From contig NZ_LLWC01000022.1 in the NCBI RefSeq assembly GCF_001561995.1, positions 248,001 to 312,000 on the forward strand: a stretch of DNA of 64,000 bases, written 5' to 3'. How positions within the stretch are numbered: position 1 is the stretch's first letter; every line of letters starts with the position of its first letter. The position numbers were made by a program, and so were the translations under genes. The stretch comes from Polycladidibacter hongkongensis. Lineage in GTDB: Bacteria > Pseudomonadota > Alphaproteobacteria > Rhizobiales > Stappiaceae. The notes under the pieces were generated by a model. It saw only the letters and a list, made by a program, of their open reading frames with translations. It did no database searches and was not told where the DNA came from. Below, piece after piece: positions 16,956-25,567 of the stretch.

Positions 16956-18545
16956 CTAGCTCAGCTTCTTGTCGCTCAACACCCCGTCAACAAGCCGCAT
17001 AAGGCCAAGGGGATTATCATCGCGCAGCTCAGCTGGCAGCAACGCCTGCGGTGCCCCTTGGTAGCAAATAGGGCGGACGAAACGATCAATCGCCCGCTCA
17101 CCCACAGAAGTGGATTGAACACTCGTGCTAGATGGGTACGGCCCACCGTGAGACATGCTGGCACACACCTCAACACCGGTACCAAAGCCATTGTAAATCA
17201 AGCGACCAACCTTATCCTGCAACACATTTGCAAGCTCGCCAGCAACCGCCGCATCAGCATCCTCCATGAAGATCGAAGCCGTCAAATGTCCGTGGAAGCT
17301 AGCGGCAATTTTGCTCACCTCTGCCTCGTCACGGCACAGCACAACCAATGTTGATGGGCCAAAGATTTCCTCTTGCAGCTCCGCATTAGCTAGGTAATCC
17401 GCAGCGGAAACCTGCATCAACATCGGCTGCGCAAAATTGCCAGAAACATCTTGCCCTCTTGCCAGCACTTGAACATCACCCACATCAGCGCGTGCAGCAT
17501 TCCCCTTATTAAAGCTGCTACAGATATTGCGCGTCAGCATGGCTTGCCCCTGCTGCGCCTCAACACCCTTAACAACTTCGGCTAGGAATGCTTGCCCTGC
17601 CACATCGTCCTTCAACACCAGCATGCCCGGATTGGTGCAGAACTGACCCGCGCCAAGCACCATAGCCCCAACGAAGCCCGCAGCGATACTCGCTCCCTTA
17701 TCTTGCAACGCATGATCACACAGGAAAACAGGGTTGGTAGAGCCAAGCTCGCCAAAGAATGGGATCGGCTCCGGTCGCTGCTGCGCCAAATCATAAAGAG
17801 CACGCCCACCAACAACAGAACCGGTGAAACCACCTGCCTTGATTTTCGGGTGCCTCACAAGCGCCGCACCAATTGTCTGCCCTGGCCCGTGCAATAGGCC
17901 AAAAGTTCCCGCGGGCACATCACACGCGGCAATCGCCTTCGCAATGCACGCAGCCACCAGCTCAGAAGTTCCCGGATGCGCGGAATGCGCTTTCACAATA
18001 ACCGGGCACCCAGCTGCCAAAGCCGAAGCCGTATCGCCACCAGCAGTAGAGAACGCCAGCGGGAAGTTGCTGGCTGCAAACACCACGACAGGGCCAAGCG
18101 CAATCTGCGTTAGCCTTGTGTCCGGCTTGGGCACCGGCTGCCTCGCCAGATCTGCCTGATCGATAACCGGGCGGCGCCAGTCACCACGACGCAACAAGTT
18201 GGAGAACAGACGCAACTGGCCACAGGTGCGACCCAGCTCACCCTTAAGCCGCATTTCCGGCAAACCCGTTTCCTGTTGCCCACGCAGCACAATGTCGTCA
18301 GCAGCACCCTCAATTTGTACCGCAATCTCATCAAGAAATGCGGCGCGCTCTACATCACTTAGGCGCGAGTAGGGCAAGAAAGCTATATCAGCAGCCGCGA
18401 CTGCGCGCTCTACCTCGTCAAGCGAAGCCTCGAAGAACGTACCTGATAGCTCCAAATCGGCCACTGGATCAATAGCCAAAATTTCAGGCGCCCCGGCAGC
18501 TGCGACCCACTCTCCCGCGATGAGTTGCTTTCCTGTAAGCTGCAT
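16956..18545 (-). CDS. 2-oxoglutarate semialdehyde (2,5-dioxovalerate) dehydrogenase
   Basis: This 529-residue aldehyde dehydrogenase has catalytic Cys303 (GAGQFCTNPG) and general-base Glu266 (FFGELGSTNP), with the cofactor motif AASNFPLAFSTAGGDTASALAAGCPVIVKAH. The length and the GQFCTNPG motif fit the KGSADH branch used in hydroxyproline, arabinose and glucarate breakdown. Here it would oxidise the semialdehyde made by the DapA-like deaminase to 2-oxoglutarate, the last step to the TCA cycle. It is transcribed apart from the five-gene operon and faces a LysR gene. Confidence 0.92.
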   Translation of the reverse strand: MQLTGKQLIAGEWVAAAGAPEILAIDPVADLELSGTFFEASLDEVERAVAAADIAFLPYSRLSDVERAAFLDEIAVQIEGAADDIVLRGQQETGLPEMRLKGELGRTCGQLRLFSNLLRRGDWRRPVIDQADLARQPVPKPDTRLTQIALGPVVVFAASNFPLAFSTAGGDTASALAAGCPVIVKAHSAHPGTSELVAACIAKAIAACDVPAGTFGLLHGPGQTIGAALVRHPKIKAGGFTGSVVGGRALYDLAQQRPEPIPFFGELGSTNPVFLCDHALQDKGASIAAGFVGAMVLGAGQFCTNPGMLVLKDDVAGQAFLAEVVKGVEAQQGQAMLTRNICSSFNKGNAARADVGDVQVLARGQDVSGNFAQPMLMQVSAADYLANAELQEEIFGPSTLVVLCRDEAEVSKIAASFHGHLTASIFMEDADAAVAGELANVLQDKVGRLIYNGFGTGVEVCASMSHGGPYPSSTSVQSTSVGERAIDRFVRPICYQGAPQALLPAELRDDNPLGLMRLVDGVLSDKKLS

Positions 18546-18665
18546 AACTCACTCCCATGTTATCGTTGATATTACGTAACCCATACTCGGAAACACAAGC
18601 GCAGACAAAAGAGATTTTTCAGTTTATAGATGAATAAAAGCTCATCTATAGGCGATTCTAGAACA

Positions 18666-19538
18666 ATGCAACTTCCCTCCCTAAACACCTTGCGCACCTT
18701 CGAAGCTGCCGCCCGCCACCAGAGCTTTCTACTTGCGGCAGAAGAGCTTAACATTACCCCATCCGCTGTCAGCCATCAGATCCGCCAGCTTGAAAACACA
18801 CTCACAGTCAAGCTTTTCGAACGCAGCGCGCGTCAAGTAAGCCTAAGCCGAAAAGGCGACCAGTATTACACGCAGGTACAACAGGCTCTGCAAATCCTGT
18901 CTCGCGCCACCAGCAGCCTCGCCGGACCAAGCCGTGACCGGCAAATCCGCATGTCCGTTGTCCCGTTTTTCGCCACGCGCTGGCTCATGCCGCGCATAGA
19001 CAGGTTTCAAGCAGCACACTCAGGCTGGGAGCTCGCTATTCAAACCAGCACACAGCGCTCAGATTTCGACAGGGAGGATCTGGATTTGGTAATCCGCCGC
19101 GGTGGAGGCACTTGGCGGGGCCTCTCCAGCACCCTTCTTCTGGAAGAAGAGCTTATCGCCGTCGCGGCCCCGTCCATAGCGAATGGGGCCAACAACCTCA
19201 CGCAGCTAAAAACCCTCCCGCTGCTATACAATTCGCAGGTGCCAAGCGAATGGCGTGAATGGTTCGCCGCCCTTGGCCAAGAGTTCACCCCCTCAGGAAC
19301 CCGACTTGAACTGCAGAACAACTCGCAAATACTCGAGGCGTGCGTCACTGGCATCGGCGTCGCCCTGATAGACCGCCAGCTAATTGGTGAAGAGCTTACC
19401 CAAGGACGGATTCAGCCAGTTACCCCGCTTAGCGTACGCGGCATGCGCAACTACTTTTTGGCGTACCCCAAAGAGCACGCCAAACGCCCCGCCGTAAAAC
19501 TCTTTCAATCATGGCTCCAAAACGAGCTTAAGTTATAA
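18666..19538 (+). CDS. LysR-family (GcvA-like) transcriptional regulator
   Basis: This 290-residue regulator has an N-terminal HTH (LPSLNTLRTFEAAARHQSFLLAAEELNITPSAVSHQIRQLENTL) and a periplasmic-binding-like effector domain. I prefer the start MQLPSLNTLRTFE, as in GcvA-type proteins; a start 12 codons upstream is also possible and neither has a strong ribosome site. It is divergent from the semialdehyde dehydrogenase, the usual LysR arrangement, so that gene is the likeliest target. It may be a second input besides GntR. Confidence 0.85.
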   Translation: MQLPSLNTLRTFEAAARHQSFLLAAEELNITPSAVSHQIRQLENTLTVKLFERSARQVSLSRKGDQYYTQVQQALQILSRATSSLAGPSRDRQIRMSVVPFFATRWLMPRIDRFQAAHSGWELAIQTSTQRSDFDREDLDLVIRRGGGTWRGLSSTLLLEEELIAVAAPSIANGANNLTQLKTLPLLYNSQVPSEWREWFAALGQEFTPSGTRLELQNNSQILEACVTGIGVALIDRQLIGEELTQGRIQPVTPLSVRGMRNYFLAYPKEHAKRPAVKLFQSWLQNELKL

Positions 19539-20044
19539 CGCCCGCGCACCCGGATGACATTCTTGATTCGTGTTTTCCCGCATAGCACCTTGGATTTTCA
19601 GGGTTAAGTAGCTTAAAATTAGAAAATTTTTTACATAAATTTCCCCACCACACAGACTCTCAAATAGAATTTCCATGAAATATCAGGGATATAACCCCCT
19701 TTTTATTGGTGATAGACTTTGACTATTCACGGTTTACAAATACGAAAATTCATACCATATTTAATTACGGAGTAAGTAAACTAGTTGTTGTGGGGTGATT
19801 AGTTTTTTTCAGTAATGAATGAAGTTTATATACTTCGATTGATGGAATTTATATAATTACAACAATAGACTAATCCATCAGCCAACAATCATTTCACTAC
19901 TGAAACCTACAACAATATCGATTAAATGGCATGTAGCTCGACTTGCAACTCGAAACGCATCGATACAGAAAATGTAAATTATTTTCTATATACGTTTCTC
20001 TTGCAGGGCATTCTTGGCGAAGGGCAACATGCTTTGGGGGACAA
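19539..20044. other. AT-rich 500-bp intergenic region before the ABC-transporter operon
   Basis: This stretch is markedly richer in A and T than its neighbours. It holds short A/T tracts and an ATTTC-CAT-GAAAT inverted repeat near 19670-19683. I see no open frame with a ribosome site until the oxidoreductase start at 20045. It is probably a regulatory region, possibly with bent or nucleoid-protein-bound DNA. Confidence 0.5.
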
Positions 20045-21211
20045 ATGAAAGTTGGAATTATTGGCCTCGGGGCCCGCATTGCCCATGTCGCGCACGAGTT
20101 TTACAAAACCGCGCCTGATCTGGAGTTTGTTGCCTACAGCGATCCTGCTCCGGCAGGGCAGAGTGTTTTGCAAAGTCAGCTAGGCAAGCCCCTACAGGGT
20201 TACGAAACCCCTCAGGAAATGTTTGCAGCTCACAAACTTGATCTTGTCCTGATCGGCTCTCCCAACTTCCTGCACTTAGAACATATAAAGGTGGCGCTGG
20301 AGTCCCCCACGCCCTACATCTTCACCGAAAAGCCGGTGATCATCTCCAAGGAAGAAACCTTCAAGCTCTTGGAGCTGATGGCAAAGCACAACGGCCTGAA
20401 ACGCCTGTTGATTGGATTGGTGCTTCGCTATTCGCCGCTATTCCGCCAAATTCGTGAGAGCCAAAACTCCGGTCAAATTGGCGACATTATCTCCATTGAG
20501 GCCGCCGAGCATATCGCACCCTATCATGGCTCGTTCTTCATGAAGGACTGGCGCCGCCACAGCAAGTATTCCGGCGGCTTCATGCTGGAAAAATGCTGCC
20601 ACGACCTCGACCTTTATCAAGGCATCATTGGCGCCCGCCCAATCAAATTGGCCAGCTTTGGTGGCAGGAAATTCTTCACGCCGCAGAACAAACCCGAAAA
20701 ACCACATCGCTTCCCAGCACCGGAATACCCTGATCGCGTTGATCCATTCACCCCGCGTTGGAATGGCAGCGAGGCCGACTTCGACAGCGATGGCGACCTG
20801 ATCGATTATCAAACCGCGCTTATCGAATATGAAGGCGGCGCGAACCTGTGCTTTCACACCAACATGGCAGTCGCCGACGAGTATCGCCGCTTTGCCATCA
20901 TTGGCACAAACGGCATGGCGGAAGGCGATTTCGTGCGCAACTACTATCGCGTGCATGACGCAATGACCTCTGAAGAGCTGGTTCATCTGGATGACTTGGG
21001 TGGCAATCGCAGCGGCCACTATGGCGCCGACAGCATGATGAGCGCCGATATTATCGCTTACATACGCGGCGAAGCAGATCTACCCGTCGGCATCATCGAT
21101 GCGCTGCAAGCAGGCCTCACCGCTCTCATGCTGGATGAAGCGAGGCACAGCAGCAGCGTCATCGATATGGCGCCAATCTGGCAGCAGTTCGACAGCTATA
21201 AACTGAGCTAA
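20045..21211 (+). CDS. Gfo/Idh/MocA-family NAD(P)-dependent oxidoreductase
   Basis: This 388-residue protein starts with a Rossmann motif (MKVGIIGLGARIAHVA). It carries the family's EKP (FTEKPVIISKEE, Lys for cofactor and substrate) and the catalytic region EKCCHDLDLYQGI with its Asp and His. The start at 20045 follows GGGGGA by 5 bases; an in-frame start 34 codons upstream would add a non-family leader. It is the first gene of a plus-strand operon, 14 bases before the first permease, so it probably acts on a sugar or polyol brought in by that transporter. The substrate is unknown. Confidence 0.85.
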   Translation: MKVGIIGLGARIAHVAHEFYKTAPDLEFVAYSDPAPAGQSVLQSQLGKPLQGYETPQEMFAAHKLDLVLIGSPNFLHLEHIKVALESPTPYIFTEKPVIISKEETFKLLELMAKHNGLKRLLIGLVLRYSPLFRQIRESQNSGQIGDIISIEAAEHIAPYHGSFFMKDWRRHSKYSGGFMLEKCCHDLDLYQGIIGARPIKLASFGGRKFFTPQNKPEKPHRFPAPEYPDRVDPFTPRWNGSEADFDSDGDLIDYQTALIEYEGGANLCFHTNMAVADEYRRFAIIGTNGMAEGDFVRNYYRVHDAMTSEELVHLDDLGGNRSGHYGADSMMSADIIAYIRGEADLPVGIIDALQAGLTALMLDEARHSSSVIDMAPIWQQFDSYKLS

Positions 21212-21225
21212 CCTACGGGGCCAAC

Positions 21226-22107
21226 ATGCCAAAGACGTTAAAACGCGACCTGTTTCCCTACCTCCTGTTGCTGCCAGCCATTGTGATCACGCTGGTTATT
21301 GTTGCATGGCCGCTGGTGGAAACCATTCGCCTCTCTTTCACCGACGCCTCGTTAAAGCCGACAGAAAACTACATTGGCTTTGCCAATTACGAGAAAATCT
21401 TTTCCCGGCGCTTTCCAGAGGTTATCGCCCGCACATTTTACTGGATGGCCCTCTCAGTCGCTCTGAAAATGCTGGTTGGAACCTTTGGCGCGGTGCTGTT
21501 AAACAGCGCAGTCCCCGGGCGCACGCTTGCCCGCATTCTTGTCATCCCGCCATGGGTCATTCCCATTGCAATTGGGGTGTTCATCTGGGGCTGGATGTAC
21601 AATGGCCAGTTCGGCATGATTTCCGGCCTGTTGCAGCGCTTTGAGATAATTGGCGGCCCACTGGAGTTTCTCGCCTACCGGGAAACAGCATTCCTTGCCA
21701 CCATCATCACCGATGTCTGGATCGGCACGCCCATGGTCACCATCTTCGTCCTTGCTGCCATGCAAGCGGTTCCGGGCGATCTTTATGAGGCTGCATGGGT
21801 AGATGGCGCAGGCCGGGGCTATCGCTTCCGTCGCATCACCTTGCCGCTCATCCTGCCAGCCATTGCCACCATGAGCTTGCTCTCGGCAATCTGGACGTTC
21901 AACTCCTTCGATATCATCTGGATTCTCACGGAAGGCGGCCCGCGCGGCGGCACCACCACTATGATTATCGACACCTACAAAACCGCAATCAGTCGCTTCA
22001 AATATGGCGAGGGCGCGGCCCGTGCGGTGATGATCGTCTGCATTTTGACGGCCTTCTCAGGTGCCTATTTCTATCTGATTTCCCGCTTCGCGAAAAAGGG
22101 AGCCTAA
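21226..22107 (+). CDS. ABC sugar-type transporter permease (MalF/UgpA-like)
   Basis: This 293-residue membrane protein has six TM segments. The EAA loop that contacts the ATPase is EAAWVDGAGRGYRFRRITLPLILPA (about residues 187-211). It belongs to carbohydrate uptake class 1 (CUT1) by its overall pattern (FPYLLLLPAIVITLVIVAWPLVETIRLSFTD). It pairs with the next gene to form the translocation pore. Confidence 0.92.
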   Translation: MPKTLKRDLFPYLLLLPAIVITLVIVAWPLVETIRLSFTDASLKPTENYIGFANYEKIFSRRFPEVIARTFYWMALSVALKMLVGTFGAVLLNSAVPGRTLARILVIPPWVIPIAIGVFIWGWMYNGQFGMISGLLQRFEIIGGPLEFLAYRETAFLATIITDVWIGTPMVTIFVLAAMQAVPGDLYEAAWVDGAGRGYRFRRITLPLILPAIATMSLLSAIWTFNSFDIIWILTEGGPRGGTTTMIIDTYKTAISRFKYGEGAARAVMIVCILTAFSGAYFYLISRFAKKGA

Positions 22108-22112
22108 ACGCT

Positions 22113-22955
22113 ATGATCAACAAGTATCGCTGGTGGGAATATGTTGCTATCTACGCAGGCCTTGCTGTTTTTCTGGGCTTTATTCTAGCCCCGTTCATCG
22201 AAGCCTTTGTCGTTTCGTTGCGTCCACTAAACGCGCTGTTCTCCATCCCCTATCAGTTCTTCACTGATGAGATGAGTTTCAGCGCCTACATCACCATGTG
22301 GCAGAACGTGCCGTTGCTCTGGCTCTATATGTTGAACTCGTTCTTCATCGCCGCCATGGTAACACTGTGCGGACTATGTGCCATCATTCCCGCCGCCTAT
22401 GCCTTCTCACGCTTTGAGTTTCGCGGCAAAAACACCCTGCTCGCTGCCTTTCTGGCCATTAATATGGTCTCCGGCGCCGTGCTTATTATCCCTCTTTTCA
22501 AAGTGATGCAGGAATTGGGCGTGCTCAACACCTACATCGCAATGATTGCTCCGGGCACAGCCTTTGTCATCCCCACCGGAATCTGGCTGCTGCGCTCCTA
22601 CCTGCTCAAAATCCCCAAGGAGTTGGAAGAGGCCGCTTGGGTAGATGGCGCTGGCCGCCTCTACACACTGCGCCGGGTTATTCTACCCATTGCCCTACCG
22701 GGCATCGTGGTGGTCTCCATTGCTACCTTTATTGCCGCCTATGCGCAGCAATTCATCTACGCATTGACGTTTAACAATAAAAACGAGCTGAACCCCCTCC
22801 CTGTCGGTTTGTTTCAGTTTTTTGGACGCCAAGAGGTCGTTTGGAACGAGCTCATGGCTGCCAGTTTGGTCGGCATCCTGCCGGTGCTGATCGTCTATGT
22901 CTTTCTGCAACGATACATTGTGGCTGGCCTGACAGCCGGTGCCGTTAAAGAATGA
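22113..22955 (+). CDS. ABC sugar-type transporter permease (MalG/UgpE-like)
   Basis: This 280-residue membrane protein has six TM segments and an EAA loop EEAAWVDGAGRLYTLRRVILPIALPG. I place the start at MINKYRWWEYV, 5 bases after the first permease's stop, so the two are coupled; the frame continues open upstream inside the first permease gene. It forms the second half of the CUT1 pore. Confidence 0.92.
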   Translation: MINKYRWWEYVAIYAGLAVFLGFILAPFIEAFVVSLRPLNALFSIPYQFFTDEMSFSAYITMWQNVPLLWLYMLNSFFIAAMVTLCGLCAIIPAAYAFSRFEFRGKNTLLAAFLAINMVSGAVLIIPLFKVMQELGVLNTYIAMIAPGTAFVIPTGIWLLRSYLLKIPKELEEAAWVDGAGRLYTLRRVILPIALPGIVVVSIATFIAAYAQQFIYALTFNNKNELNPLPVGLFQFFGRQEVVWNELMAASLVGILPVLIVYVFLQRYIVAGLTAGAVKE

Positions 22956-23003
22956 CCAAAAAAACAAAAAAACTTGAAAAATCACACTTCGGAGAACGTG
23001 AAC

Positions 23004-24209
23004 ATGCTTAAAAACATTCTATTGGGCACCGCGGTGCTCGCCGGTCTGTCCACTGCCGCTTTGGCTGAGGATACCCGAATTCACATGATTAACTGTGGCG
23101 ACAACAACGGCGATGGCATCAAGCTGCAAGACCAGCTCATCGCTGATTGGGAAAAAGCCAACCCCGGCTTCAAGGTCGATGTGGAGTTTGTGCCTTGGGG
23201 TCAGTGTCAAGAAAAGTCCACCACGCTCGCCTCTGCCGGTAGCCCTCCGGCAGTCGCCTACATGGGCTCCCGTACGCTAAAACAGCTTGCAGCCAACGAT
23301 CTCATCATTCCAGTGAGCATGAGCGATGCTGAAAAAGCCACCTACGCCGCGCCTATCCTTGCAACAGTGACCGCCAATGGCGAGCAATGGGGCCTACCGC
23401 GCGCCTTCTCGACCAAAGCCTACTACTGGAGCAAAGACCTGTTCAAAGCCGCAGGTCTGGACCCGGAAACTCCGCCTAAGACATGGGACGAGATGTACGA
23501 GGCCGCCAAGGCTATCAAGGAAAAAACCGATGCCGACGGCGTTGGCCTTGTGGCAGCTTCCTTTGACAACACCATGCACCAGTTTATGAACTACGTGTAC
23601 ACCAACGGCGGTGAAGTCATTAATGCTGATGGCGAGATTGTCTTTAACTCGCCAAACAACGTTGAAGCAATGGCGTTCTACGGTAAACTGGCAACAGTTT
23701 CCCAGCCCGGCCCAATTGCCTATGACCGCGGCAAGCTCTACCCGCTGTTCAACGAAGGCAAAATCGGCATGTTCATCTCAGGCCCATGGGAGCGTAAAAA
23801 GCTCACCGGCGATTGGGGCGTTGCTCCGATCCCTGTCGGTCCAAAAGGCACCCCGGGCACCCTGCTGATCACCGACTCTTTGGCCGTGTTTAAAGGCTCG
23901 GGCGTTGAGGCTCAGGCGCTTGATTTGGCAAAACTGCTCACCAACCCGGAAAACCAGATGGCCTTTGAGTTGGCAGAGGGTTACACCCCGCTGCGTGACA
24001 TGCCAGAAGTGAAAGGTTTGGTTGCCAAAGACGCCACCTGGTCTGCGTTCCTTGATGCGATCCCAACCGGTGGTCCAGAGCCATTTGTAACCGATTACGT
24101 CGCACTTCAGGACATCATCAACGAAGCAATTCAGGGCGTTGTTCTGGGTGAGGTCGATGCTGTCGCAGCTGTAGAAGAAGCTGCAGAGCGCCTCGAAGAC
24201 GCCAAGTAA
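23004..24209 (+). CDS. ABC transporter sugar-binding protein (family 1, MalE-like)
   Basis: This 401-residue periplasmic protein has a signal peptide (MLKNILLGTAVLAGLSTAALA, cleavage before EDTR). The mature part shows the family 1 fold (LIADWEKANPGFKVDVEFVPW, then GSPPAVAYMGSRTLKQLAANDLIIPV and FNEGKIGMFISGPWE). GGAGAA lies 7 bases before the chosen start. It decides the substrate range of the transporter. A disaccharide, amino-sugar or glycosylated compound fits the family, but specificity is not readable. Confidence 0.92.
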   Translation: MLKNILLGTAVLAGLSTAALAEDTRIHMINCGDNNGDGIKLQDQLIADWEKANPGFKVDVEFVPWGQCQEKSTTLASAGSPPAVAYMGSRTLKQLAANDLIIPVSMSDAEKATYAAPILATVTANGEQWGLPRAFSTKAYYWSKDLFKAAGLDPETPPKTWDEMYEAAKAIKEKTDADGVGLVAASFDNTMHQFMNYVYTNGGEVINADGEIVFNSPNNVEAMAFYGKLATVSQPGPIAYDRGKLYPLFNEGKIGMFISGPWERKKLTGDWGVAPIPVGPKGTPGTLLITDSLAVFKGSGVEAQALDLAKLLTNPENQMAFELAEGYTPLRDMPEVKGLVAKDATWSAFLDAIPTGGPEPFVTDYVALQDIINEAIQGVVLGEVDAVAAVEEAAERLEDAK

Positions 24210-24224
24210 GACGAACTGCAACAA

Positions 24225-24253
24225 GCCGGGTCCCATGTAGGGTGGGGCTCGGC
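24225..24253 (+). other. intercistronic hairpin between binding-protein and ATPase genes
   Basis: An 11-bp stem with two G-U pairs (24225-24235 with 24243-24253) lies just after the binding-protein stop and has no T-run. It probably stabilises the upstream message or lowers read-through into the ATPase gene. Confidence 0.5.
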
Positions 24254-24335
24254 ACATTTCCTGAATTAACAACATCAAGACGATAAGCACTCGCAATCCA
24301 CCAATTGCGGCCACCTGATACTTTAAGGGCACTCT

Positions 24336-25475
24336 ATGGGCAAGCTGCGCATTTCCAACCTTCACAAGAGCTTTGACAAGCTGGAAGTCATCAACAATGT
24401 CTCGCTGGAAGTAGAGCAAGGCGAGTTCATAGTCTTCGTTGGCCCCTCCGGCTGCGGCAAGTCCACGTTACTACGCATGATTGCCGGTCTGGAAGAGATC
24501 ACCAAGGGCGACATTGACATCGATGGCACCATAGTAAACGACCTGCCGCCAGTTAAGCGCAATATCTCCATGGTGTTTCAATCCTACGCGCTCTATCCGC
24601 ATATGAGCGTGTTCGAAAACATCGCTTTCCCATTGCGTGTCCAGAAACTCTCACAGGATGAAGTGACAAAGCGCGTCCACGCCGCCGCCGATATCCTGCA
24701 ACTGCACGAGCGCTTGCATCACAAGCCGGGCGAGCTTTCCGGCGGCCAACGTCAGCGCGTTGCCATTGGCCGCGCCATTGTACGCTCCCCTTCCGTTTTC
24801 CTGTTTGATGAGCCACTATCAAACCTTGATGCCGCACTGCGCGCCGAAATGCGCGTAGAACTGTCCAAGCTGCATGAGAAACTCGGCGCAACCATGATCT
24901 ACGTCACCCACGACCAGATTGAGGCCATGACCATGGCCGACAGGATCGTGGTTCTCAATGGCGGGGTAATCGCGCAAGTTGGCAGCCCGCTTGAGCTCTA
25001 TCACAAGCCCGCGAACGAATTCGTTGCCACCTTTATCGGCAATCCCAAAATGAACCTGATCCCGGTCACCTGTACCGAGGTTGGCGCGAACACCATCACC
25101 GTGAGCCTACCAGATGGCAACACAGCCACCCTCCCCATGCAAGGGGATGCCTCCCTCAAAGGCAGCACAATGAAACTGGGTATCCGCCCAGAGCACATGA
25201 GCCAAAGCGAGGGCGAAGTGGAAGTCTCGCTCACCCCTTATGTGGTTGAACGTCTGGGCATCCACACAGTCGCCTATGCCAGCCTCGCAGGTGTCGAAGG
25301 TTCGTTCTGCGCCCTTCTGCCCGGCGAAACCAGCGTTGCCAGCGGCAAAGCACAAACCCTCCGCTTTCAAGCCCAAAACTGTCACCTATTCACCAGCAAT
25401 GGAGAGGCCATTCCCCGCCAGATCCCGGATCACCTCATGTATCCGGTTGATCTGCCACAAATGGAGCCTGCATAA
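24336..25475 (+). CDS. ABC sugar transporter ATP-binding protein (UgpC/MsmK/MalK-like)
   Basis: This 379-residue ATPase has Walker A GPSGCGKST (36-44), the Q-loop FQSYALYPHMSV, signature LSGGQRQR and Walker B VFLFDEPLSNLD, then the H-loop VTHDQIEAMT. A C-terminal TOBE/regulatory domain (about residues 240-379, with GIRPEHM) is typical of MalK-type proteins. It energises the two permeases and ends the transport operon at a strong terminator. Confidence 0.95.
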   Translation: MGKLRISNLHKSFDKLEVINNVSLEVEQGEFIVFVGPSGCGKSTLLRMIAGLEEITKGDIDIDGTIVNDLPPVKRNISMVFQSYALYPHMSVFENIAFPLRVQKLSQDEVTKRVHAAADILQLHERLHHKPGELSGGQRQRVAIGRAIVRSPSVFLFDEPLSNLDAALRAEMRVELSKLHEKLGATMIYVTHDQIEAMTMADRIVVLNGGVIAQVGSPLELYHKPANEFVATFIGNPKMNLIPVTCTEVGANTITVSLPDGNTATLPMQGDASLKGSTMKLGIRPEHMSQSEGEVEVSLTPYVVERLGIHTVAYASLAGVEGSFCALLPGETSVASGKAQTLRFQAQNCHLFTSNGEAIPRQIPDHLMYPVDLPQMEPA

Positions 25476-25491
25476 ACACAGCAAACTAAAA

Positions 25492-25520
25492 AAGCCCGGG
25501 TCAAACCGGGCTTCTTTTTT
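25492..25520 (+). terminator. rho-independent terminator of the ABC operon
   Basis: An 8-bp stem (AAGCCCGG with CCGGGCTT) and a short loop are followed by CTTTTTT, 17 bases after the ATPase stop. Confidence 0.9.
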
Positions 25521-25567
25521 GCAGAACTCTTTAACACCGCAGCTTCATAGAGCGAAAATACACGCCG

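Noticed and set aside
20045-25475. Maltose or glycerol-3-phosphate uptake as the function of the ABC system
   Set aside because: The components resemble MalEFGK and Ugp in fold only; no maltose or glycerophosphate enzyme lies nearby, so naming a substrate is not supported.
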